Below, one piece after another: positions 30,041-36,471 of a stretch of 37,420 nucleotides of DNA (its first letter is position 1; each line of letters opens with the position of its first letter). The notes under the pieces were generated by a model that was not told the origin of the DNA, did no database searches, and saw nothing but the letters and a program-made list of their open reading frames with translations. Both the position numbers and the translations under genes were made by a program. The stretch covers positions 4,001,038 through 4,038,457 of the forward strand of contig CP070758.1 of the NCBI GenBank assembly GCA_020348925.1. Reading direction: 5' to 3'. This DNA is from Gemmatimonadota bacterium. Lineage in GTDB: Bacteria > JBHIER01 > G020348925.

Positions 30041-31101
30041 GGCGGCCGTTCCAAATACTGATCGAAAGCATGGGTTATCTCTCCGGTATTGGGGTTCTTG
30101 AGATAGAGCATGTCCTCAAAGGTCTCCGGTCTTCCGTGGGTTGAGCCACTACGATCGAACGTAATGATGCTGCGGCCTTCAGTGTCCAAGATATGAAGGC
30201 TGCGGAAATAGCCCTCTCCTTCGGTCTGGATATCACCTTCAAACTTGGCCGCTTTGCCCACATCGCTCTGGGCCACAAGGCCGTAATCCGTCTTGCTGTG
30301 GAAAGAGCCGCCCAATCCGTTATCGCTTTCGCCTTTGACACCGGTGCCAGTCGGAGACCAACCGTAGACGCCTTGGCCGGTCCCTCCAGCCACACCGCTC
30401 ACGCCACACCCTTGATCGCTATGGCCATGAACGCCGGAAAAATAAGAGATTCCGTACCCAACTACCATACCGGATTTTTCGTAGTCCGGAGGCGTTCCGT
30501 CAAGATCAAAGTCTCTTTTTAGAAAAACCTCTGTCGTGTCACCGCCCACGGCGAAAATAGCCGGACCAGTGGTGCTGCGAACCACGATACACGTATCGGT
30601 ACCTGTGGCTCTTAATCCGGTGGCGTAATTTTCCAGTGTCAGGCCGTTCCCAGTACCATCACCGGTCCATGTTTCACCACCGTGATCGTGGGCGGAGGGC
30701 TGGACACTTCCGGCACTATCCGCATATGTTGCCCGAAGGGCATAGGGCGCACTGGTCAAGCCGTACCTCGGCGACATCTCCTCCGAATCACCTGATGCGT
30801 GTACACCCAGCCAGTACCGCCCCTCAAAGTCGAGGTCTATCGGATGTGTCCCTCCCAGGATGACATTGTACAATCCGTTCTCACACTCCACATTGATTGT
30901 CTCCGACCATAGTGCCGTTCCTCCTGTCGCGACACTATAGATCCGAAAAGTGAGTTCGTATCCGCCGGTCAGCGGGATCCCAGCATCATCATGGAGCTTG
31001 CCTTGAAAGCTGATGAGTTGCGGTACTTCAGATAGGGAAGCGATTCCTATCGCCATTGTCAGGGCGATGACGACACCAACGATCAAGATCCGCCTAACCA
31101 T
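30037..31101 (-). CDS. N-terminal part of a modular surface protein with the shared domain (probably frameshifted)
   Basis: The 354-residue frame has a signal peptide (ILIVGVVIALTMAIGIASLS). The shared N-terminal domain (about 20-130) is highly similar to those at 26557-29115 and 31405-33336: LISFQGKLHDDAGIPLTGGYELTFRIYS, ALWSETINVECENGLYNVILGG, YWLGVHASG, SPRYGLTSAPYALRATYADSA. A region with HGHSDQGCGVSGVAGGTGQGVYGWSPTGTGVKGES follows, of the GVYG-repeat type. AAAGGGGGGAACTG precedes the ATG at 31101. It stops at 30037 with DQYLERPP while the following frame carries the expected end domain (see the neighbouring entry). Surface or fibre role inferred. Confidence 0.72.
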   Translation of the reverse strand: MVRRILIVGVVIALTMAIGIASLSEVPQLISFQGKLHDDAGIPLTGGYELTFRIYSVATGGTALWSETINVECENGLYNVILGGTHPIDLDFEGRYWLGVHASGDSEEMSPRYGLTSAPYALRATYADSAGSVQPSAHDHGGETWTGDGTGNGLTLENYATGLRATGTDTCIVVRSTTGPAIFAVGGDTTEVFLKRDFDLDGTPPDYEKSGMVVGYGISYFSGVHGHSDQGCGVSGVAGGTGQGVYGWSPTGTGVKGESDNGLGGSFHSKTDYGLVAQSDVGKAAKFEGDIQTEGEGYFRSLHILDTEGRSIITFDRSGSTHGRPETFEDMLYLKNPNTGEITHAFDQYLERPP

Positions 31102-31240
31102 CAGTTCCCCCCTTTCGTTTTCCCGAAGGAGTGATTCAATGATAAAGTGATTGGTTAATTTGTATAAAAATTATATCAGACAAAAGGTATCCTCAAAAAA
31201 ATCTTAAAATTCGTTTAAAGATTTTTCTGGGTCGACAGGT

Positions 31241-31327
31241 ATATCCGTTGCTTTTGATTAACGGATATCAAAATAAAAAACTCACACTTCAAATATTGAC
31301 ACAAAAGTGTAACAAGTCAACACTTTT
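31241..31327. terminator. AT-rich intergenic stretch with two inverted repeats after the GVYG protein gene
   Basis: ATATCCGTT (31241-31249) pairs with AACGGATAT (31260-31268), and AAAAGTGT (31303-31310) pairs with ACACTTTT (31320-31327), which is followed by more T on the plus strand. The second is a possible bidirectional terminator of the minus-strand gene ending at 31405. The whole 31102-31404 interval is AT-rich and holds no gene; a TATAAT-like box (minus, 31175-31170) could serve the gene starting at 31101. Confidence 0.45.
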
Positions 31328-31404
31328 TTTGAGGCTCGAACACGCGACCATTTAAAGAAAAAGGGCCGTATGCAATGTGTGCGCAATGAAATTTCGATTC
31401 TAAA

Positions 31405-33336
31405 TTAGTTATAAACCCATATGCGCACCCGTATTTTACTGATGGTGGTATCGTCACCCCCTCGATAGACCGAAATGGAAGTTACCGTGAGGTCGCGCCA
31501 GTAGCCGCCTGTGGAATAGTCTTTCGTATCCCAGTCCAGGCCGTAGTACATCTGATGGGCTCCACCACTGCTCCCTTTAAACTGGAGATCGACCACATAG
31601 TTGTCCGGGTCACCACCGATGTTGTGATTCAGCGTTTGTGTTTCCCCCTGGGCAATGGTTCTCCAGCCGCTGTCATAGGCGGGCCGGGGGAAGGGGGCAC
31701 CGTTGTTCGGACCAATGTCGCCTCTGTATTCACCCGTTACAAAAAGATCCCCCTCGGCATAGACCGCGGCGTCGCCATCACTCCGACCATGGACGCCGTA
31801 GCTGTTGTCGCTCCGCCCGTAGACGCCTGTATCATGTGTGCTCCAACCGACAACGCCCATATTATTTGTGCTCCGTCCGCTCACCCCGACGCCGCTTTCG
31901 GCCCGACCGTAGACACCGGCGTACCCCTCGTTGGAGCCGAGCTGTCCGGAGAGATCTTCATAGGCGCCGAAGACGCCGTATCCATAGAGGTAGTCGCCGT
32001 TGGCCAGAGCGCCGATGACGTCGTAATATCCGTATTCTGTGAGATTTCCCGACTCCCCCACGACGGCGGCGCCGGCCTGGGAGAAACCGTACACCCCATG
32101 CTGGAGCCCGCCAAGTCCCCCGTAGCTGCCGTAGGTTGAGGCATGTTTGCCGTACACACCGTACCCGTAGTCGCCCTCTCCGGATCCGTAGACGCCGATG
32201 GCACTGTCGCCTGATGATGTGCCGTACACACCGGGGCTGTTCTCACCGGACTGACCGTAGAGGCCGTATCCGTCGTAGCTGTAACCGGCAACGCCCGGCG
32301 CGTGGCGGCCTTCTCCGACGACGCCGGCCGGACTCACCTTCTGGCCGCTGCTGGCGCTGTGGCCATAGACGCCGCTTCCGCCCTGGCTGATCCCGTACAC
32401 ACCATAGTCCCCGCTGCTCGATCCGTAGACACCTGTCCCGTCCTGACTCACACCGGTGACACCCCGGTATGAGCTGCTGTACCCGTACACACCTGATTCG
32501 TTTTCCGACCGTCCCGCCACACCGGCGGCGTTACTGCTTAATCCTGCGATGCCGTGGGATGAAGAGCCTTCACCCAGAACCCCAGCCGCAAGCTTCTGCA
32601 GGCCGCTGTTACCGGTGTTCCCGTATACGGAAATTGTCCCGCCGCTTCTTGCTTCAATGGCATACCCGTCCTCGGAGCAAGCATCGAGGGCGGTTCCGTC
32701 ATTCAGAGCGAAGAGATCCAGGCCTGTCTCTTCGCCTTCCCACGACTCACCCCAGTGGTCGTGGACGCTTCCGCCACCCATCTCGTGGGCGTGCTTTCCG
32801 TCCACCAGGTCGGCGTTCAGGCCGCTGCCAGGTCCCATGTGGAGCCGGTCGGTGCCGATTGTCCCTGAGGTGATGTCCGCGCCGTCGTGGGTGTGAGAGG
32901 TATCGGCAAAATCGCCGGAACCTTTTCCGTCCAAATAACCGGAACGGGTTGCGGAATCGGCCACCGCTGCCCGGAAAGCGACAGGGACACTGACGATCCG
33001 ATAGCGAGGGTACAGCTCCCCGGCACCGGCGACCTGCACACCGATCCAGTAGTTGCCATCAAAATCGAGGGTGATGGGCGTCGTCAATCCTAAAATGACA
33101 TTGTACAAGCCATTCGTACAACTCACAGTACTCGTCTCAGACCACAGGGCTGTCCCGCCTTCGGCAGCGTTGTAAATGCGGAAGGTTATCTCATGATCTC
33201 CGGTTAATGGACTGCCTGAGGTGTCAAAGAGCTTTCCCTGAAAGCTGATGAGCTGGGGAATTTCAGAGGTCTCAGCATGTGCTATCAGTATCATAACGAT
33301 ACTGACAATGCTTACGGCCAAAATCCTCTTTTTCAT
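31405..33336 (-). CDS. surface protein with shared N-terminal domain, long GVYG repeat region and H-type-lectin-like C-terminus
   Basis: The 643-residue protein starts with a signal peptide (LAVSIVSIVMILIAHA) and the same N-terminal domain as its two neighbours (LISFQGKLFDTSGSPLTGDHEITFRIYN ... NGLYNVILG ... YPRYRIVSVPVAFRAAVADSA). Residues of about 230-530 are built from many 10-14 residue units such as SGVYGYSSSYRGVTGVS and TGVYGSSSGDYGVYGIS, probably a long beta-solenoid or trimeric stalk. The last 90 residues (YDSGWRTIAQGETQTLNHNIGGDPDNYVVDLQF ... ISVYRGGDDTTISKIRVRIWVYN) resemble the H-type lectin fold known from carbohydrate-binding proteins. Stalk plus lectin tip suggests an adhesin. 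AAAGGAG precedes ATG 33336. Confidence 0.78.
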   Translation of the reverse strand: MKKRILAVSIVSIVMILIAHAETSEIPQLISFQGKLFDTSGSPLTGDHEITFRIYNAAEGGTALWSETSTVSCTNGLYNVILGLTTPITLDFDGNYWIGVQVAGAGELYPRYRIVSVPVAFRAAVADSATRSGYLDGKGSGDFADTSHTHDGADITSGTIGTDRLHMGPGSGLNADLVDGKHAHEMGGGSVHDHWGESWEGEETGLDLFALNDGTALDACSEDGYAIEARSGGTISVYGNTGNSGLQKLAAGVLGEGSSSHGIAGLSSNAAGVAGRSENESGVYGYSSSYRGVTGVSQDGTGVYGSSSGDYGVYGISQGGSGVYGHSASSGQKVSPAGVVGEGRHAPGVAGYSYDGYGLYGQSGENSPGVYGTSSGDSAIGVYGSGEGDYGYGVYGKHASTYGSYGGLGGLQHGVYGFSQAGAAVVGESGNLTEYGYYDVIGALANGDYLYGYGVFGAYEDLSGQLGSNEGYAGVYGRAESGVGVSGRSTNNMGVVGWSTHDTGVYGRSDNSYGVHGRSDGDAAVYAEGDLFVTGEYRGDIGPNNGAPFPRPAYDSGWRTIAQGETQTLNHNIGGDPDNYVVDLQFKGSSGGAHQMYYGLDWDTKDYSTGGYWRDLTVTSISVYRGGDDTTISKIRVRIWVYN

Positions 33337-33615
33337 GAAGTTCTCCTTTCTTTTGTCTGAAGTGTTTTTGGGTTGAAGGGCATACGGGCGTCCTTGAAGA
33401 GTTTGAAATTTGGATGAAGTTATCTCTTATTTTGAACCCGGTCGAAAACTATCAATTACTTAATGTTAAAAAATAGAGGGGGAAAGTCAACTATTATTTT
33501 GGAGGGAAGTGAGAAAATATGTAAATGGATTGGTGCTGAGATATTTTGATAATCGAGAAGAGATCTGACCTGGACTGTTCGCCACAGAGACTCAGAGATA
33601 TAAAAAGAGGGTGGT

Positions 33616-33717
33616 TCAAAAAAATCCCACAAATCGCCCCAGCCACAATATGAAGGCCATGACGATGATGTGCAGGATCCACCAGCCCTTCCGTCCTCGG
33701 ATAAAATGCTTTAACAT
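33616..33717 (-). CDS. 33-residue single-pass membrane peptide
   Basis: A frame too short for usual gene calling begins with ATG at 33717 and encodes MLKHFIRGRKGWW, then a hydrophobic segment ILHIIVMAFILWL, ending GRFVGFF. It is supported by GAGGTGAT with good spacing, located inside the end of the preceding gene, whose stop is only 4 bases upstream. It has positive residues before the helix and one His inside it. This is the typical build of small accessory subunits of membrane complexes such as CydX-type peptides, but there is no sequence match I recognise. It is the last gene of the redox run. A real gene is likely but not proven. Confidence 0.6.
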   Translation of the reverse strand: MLKHFIRGRKGWWILHIIVMAFILWLGRFVGFF

Positions 33718-33721
33718 GATA

Positions 33722-34189
33722 TCACCTCAACAGAAAATGACCTGCGGAATAGACGATAGTGACATAGCAAAAATGTTTCACCCACCAAGCGGTCGTAAAG
33801 AGGCGACCCAAACCGTTCGGATAGTAGTGTAATAGAATGGTATGCCCGATGAAAAGTTTTGGAAAGAGGAGAAAGATGTCGGCCAGCGTGGTTTGGAACA
33901 CGATGGCCGGAAGGGTCCAGGCATCCGGCGGGCTCGAAAGGCTCATGTGGGTCATGAGAATTGATCCGACGATGACACCGAAGCCATTGATCGCATAGGC
34001 GATGATGACGGTCTTCTTGGTGCTGAAAAGAAAGGGGACGATGAAGATATTTATCAGACCATAGAGGAAGGGGACATAATGCGACGGACTGATCGAAATG
34101 GGGTGAACGCGGAAGTGAAGCAGCCATCCCCCTATTGACAGAAAGAGTAGGGTCAGAATCGGTCTCCTGAGTTCTTTTTGAAATGCCAT
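33722..34189 (-). CDS. polytopic membrane protein with several His residues, unknown
   Basis: From ATG 34189, with AGGAGGTGAT directly upstream, the protein is 155 residues; longer frames start without a ribosome site. About five hydrophobic segments are visible: ILTLLFLSIGGWLLHF, VPFLYGLINIFIVPFLF, TVIIAYAINGFGVIVGSIL, IVFQTTLADIFLLFPKLFIGHTILL and FCYVTIVYSAGHFLL. His residues lie in or next to these segments (positions 25, 29, 37 and further on), which could serve as heme or metal ligands. I do not recognise the family. It is 16 nt downstream of the DUF5777 gene and 4 nt before the 33-residue peptide gene, whose ribosome site lies inside its last codons. Operon context suggests a membrane electron-transfer or transport part. 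Confidence 0.75.
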   Translation of the reverse strand: MAFQKELRRPILTLLFLSIGGWLLHFRVHPISISPSHYVPFLYGLINIFIVPFLFSTKKTVIIAYAINGFGVIVGSILMTHMSLSSPPDAWTLPAIVFQTTLADIFLLFPKLFIGHTILLHYYPNGLGRLFTTAWWVKHFCYVTIVYSAGHFLLR

Positions 34190-34205
34190 GCGATCACCTC
34201 CTGTT

Positions 34206-35102
34206 TTAGAACCAGAAAGATCTGAAAATATTGAAGCCGAGCCGATAGTCGCTGTCAGTGATTTTGAAATCACCACCCGGGATGAATTGGTCCGACGTGA
34301 GGCCCAGCATGTTCGTGAGAAAAACCTGAAAGACGTGACCTCCGGTTTTATATTCGAGTCCCGCGCCCCAGCCCTGTGACTCGGCCTCATAGCCGGATAA
34401 ATGCGGCAGCGATTCCCAGATGAGGGATAAATTGCTGACGAACGTAAACCGCCCTCCCAATCCCAAAATAAGGGTTCCCTCTGATGACGATGCCGAAGGG
34501 TTCGTGTTGGAAGAGTAGGCCGGTACAAGCAGGAGGGCGAAGGACTCACTCGCCTGATGCGACAGACTCAGTTGCGCGCTGAATTTCAGATTGTCGGACT
34601 CCCAGATGTCTTCGCACCGCTCCGTCTCCAGACTTCCCCCGACGTTCAGAGATGCTGAGAGAGGAACTCCGTATCGTTTCCCCTGTTCGATGAAACGCCA
34701 GTTGCAGGAGAGTTCAACAACGTCGCTCAGGTTTGTACGCCCGAGAGTGACACTCACGTTGTCCCGTATACCGTAGCCCAGGCTCAGGAGTATTTTCGCC
34801 GGTCCGTCGAGACCGAAGAGATGATCCTCCCCGTCTCTCAGCGCACGGTTGTAGCGGTGAGCTATTCGAAAGAGGAGTTCCCCCCTGAATAGGGTTTGTG
34901 TCGTCGGAAGGTTGATGAGACGGCGAGTCCAGAAGGCCGGCTTCAGAAATTGAATGTCATTGGATTGTGTAGCTGATGGTGCAGCGTGGTTACGGGCCGG
35001 GCTCCCCGCGGCCGTGGGATTGATCCGCTCTGAGTGGGACACGGTGTGCGTGCTGAGAAGAATGGCCACGAACACTCCTGCGTAGAATATGTGTCGGCGC
35101 AT
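34206..35102 (-). CDS. DUF5777 family beta-barrel protein
   Basis: From ATG 35102 (GAAGGA upstream) the protein is 298 residues with a signal peptide (FYAGVFVAILLSTHTVSHS). It shows the pattern of the DUF5777 beta-barrel family: RRLINLPTTQTLFRGELLFRIAHRYN near residue 60, then FGLDGPAKILLSLGYGIRDNVSVTLGRTNL. Alternating strands follow to a C-terminus ending in aromatic SFWF, as outer-membrane barrels do. Family members are known in FCB bacteria next to small cytochromes and YceI-like genes, but their job is unassigned. Here it lies 49 nt after a CX4CH lipoprotein gene and before a membrane protein gene. A role as the outer-membrane conduit of the redox run is an inference. Confidence 0.85.
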   Translation of the reverse strand: MRRHIFYAGVFVAILLSTHTVSHSERINPTAAGSPARNHAAPSATQSNDIQFLKPAFWTRRLINLPTTQTLFRGELLFRIAHRYNRALRDGEDHLFGLDGPAKILLSLGYGIRDNVSVTLGRTNLSDVVELSCNWRFIEQGKRYGVPLSASLNVGGSLETERCEDIWESDNLKFSAQLSLSHQASESFALLLVPAYSSNTNPSASSSEGTLILGLGGRFTFVSNLSLIWESLPHLSGYEAESQGWGAGLEYKTGGHVFQVFLTNMLGLTSDQFIPGGDFKITDSDYRLGFNIFRSFWF

Positions 35103-35151
35103 GTCGTCCTTCCCTGTTCTATAGCGGGATAACAAAAACTGAGAATGAAAA

Positions 35152-35577
35152 CTAATTGTCTTCCGCCCCGGCATCGATCCAGTCCCTGATCCGTTGGATT
35201 TCCTCGTCGGATAACGTGCTTCCCAAGGGCATGGCGGATCCGACCGACGCTCTGTCTTCGAGCTTCATAACGAGATAACTGTTCTCAGCATCGCCGGGCG
35301 TCACAAGTTTCTTACCGGCGTCCTGAGTGGACAGTACATCCACCAGTTGAGCGTAAGCCTGCCCTTCTGTTAATACCAACTCCGCGCTGGCGGTTGTCGC
35401 ATCGTGGCAGCCGGAGATGGCGCAGCTTGCGGAGAAGATCGGCTGGATGTCCGAGGCAAATGAGGGTTCCCCGTCGGTCCCATTTCCAGGTTCAACACAG
35501 TTTTCGTCATCACTACATTGGAAATACATAGAGATGAATATAATCAGCATGAACCCTATGCCAAGTCTTTTTAACAC
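35152..35577 (-). CDS. c-type-cytochrome-like lipoprotein with CX4CH site
   Basis: The 141-residue protein starts at GTG 35577, with GAAGG upstream. Its signal ends ISMYFQC (Cys21, with Gln at -1 in the lipobox). The mature part has IQPIFSASCAISGCHDATTASAELVL. The site C-A-I-S-G-C-H is a CX4CH variant of the heme-c CXXCH site. Many related proteins of the planctomycete-cytochrome type have it after a DIQPIF motif and share the C-terminal pattern found here: SYLVMKLEDR, then AMPLGSTLSDEEIQRIRDWIDAGA. A Met in SAMPLG could be the distal heme ligand. It is likely a periplasm- or surface-anchored single-heme carrier. Whether heme is really attached at CX4CH is unproven. Confidence 0.85.
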   Translation of the reverse strand: MLKRLGIGFMLIIFISMYFQCSDDENCVEPGNGTDGEPSFASDIQPIFSASCAISGCHDATTASAELVLTEGQAYAQLVDVLSTQDAGKKLVTPGDAENSYLVMKLEDRASVGSAMPLGSTLSDEEIQRIRDWIDAGAEDN

Positions 35578-35643
35578 GATAGACCTTCCTTCTTTTTTGT
35601 GGGTTTATACATCCTTTGATTTCAAACCGTTTTTCTATACTCT

Positions 35644-36396
35644 CTACGGACATGTGCCGGTACCCAGTATGACGTTGACGATTCCAAGTATGTCTAAAAC
35701 ATCAATCGCGCCATCAATATTACAGTCGCTTCGACAGAAATCTTCGCCAGTAATGGGTGGGTGACTTAAAATAAAGCCGACTACCCTGAGCGCATCCAGA
35801 ACATCGATGGTGCCGTCGCCGTTGGCATCACCTTTCACACATGTTGAAGATGTGGCTGACGCAGTATAAACGTAATCTCCTGATGTCGATTCGTTGTTGT
35901 TGGCCGCATTGCCCGACGCGTAGAAAGTGACCTCACCAACATCGGTTAATGGGGCAGTCCAGTCAAAGGTCCAGGAGACGGGTCCGTCGTTTGTACCGGC
36001 GAAGGTGCCGGCCGATCTCTGTTTGATGTAATCGGGATTGGAGCCCGAATTGTCTGAGAGCTGGGTATTTGTGTCCTCCGTTACCACGATCGTACCTGCC
36101 TGAGCGTTATCATCATCAAGCGTCGTCAACTCAAAACCCCAGCGGCTCTGTCCAGGATCGGAGAGTGTTACCGTTATGGTGTATGTTTCGCCCGGTGTAT
36201 AGATATCCGGTACATTGTCTATGGACAACATTCCGTCCCCGGAATTCAGGGCGAATGAGTCGTGGCACTGCGTGCAGGTCATTCTCGAAGGTGGGTCGCC
36301 GGCCCGACCGTTGGGTGGGTTGCTGGAGTATGCCCAGAAAATAGCGGAAAAACCCATAATCAGGAGAAACCCGAGAAACAAATGTCTTTCCGACAT
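35644..36396 (-). CDS. CxxCH protein with Reeler-like (choice-of-anchor V) domain and dockerin
   Basis: From ATG 36396, following GGAGG, the protein is 250 residues; GTG 36402 is less likely. The signal sequence (HLFLGFLLIMGFSAIFWAYS) leads into YSSNPPNGRAGDPPSRMTCTQCHDSF, a heme-type CxxCH site. A beta-sandwich follows (MLSIDNVPDIYTPGETYTITVTLSDPGQSRWGFELTTLD ... WTFDWTAPLTDVGEVTFYASGNAANNN ... GDYVYTAS). This is the pattern called choice-of-anchor V, related to the Reeler domain. It ends with two calcium loops (GDANGDGTIDVLDALRVV and SDCNIDGAIDVLDILGIVNVILG), a type I dockerin. So an extracellular, docked, probably heme-bearing protein. It lies 69 nt after the preceding cupredoxin-dockerin gene, on the same strand. 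Confidence 0.87.
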   Translation of the reverse strand: MSERHLFLGFLLIMGFSAIFWAYSSNPPNGRAGDPPSRMTCTQCHDSFALNSGDGMLSIDNVPDIYTPGETYTITVTLSDPGQSRWGFELTTLDDDNAQAGTIVVTEDTNTQLSDNSGSNPDYIKQRSAGTFAGTNDGPVSWTFDWTAPLTDVGEVTFYASGNAANNNESTSGDYVYTASATSSTCVKGDANGDGTIDVLDALRVVGFILSHPPITGEDFCRSDCNIDGAIDVLDILGIVNVILGTGTCP

Positions 36397-36471
36397 GTTC
36401 ACCCTCCGTTTGTTTCAGCAAAAGAAGTGCAACCGTGAGTTGATACATTTATGCTAACAGGTTTGCAGTCA

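Noticed and set aside
31700-32600. CRISPR-like short repeats
   Set aside because: The repetition comes from the GVYG codon pattern in the surface protein frame; there are no constant repeats with unique equal-length spacers.
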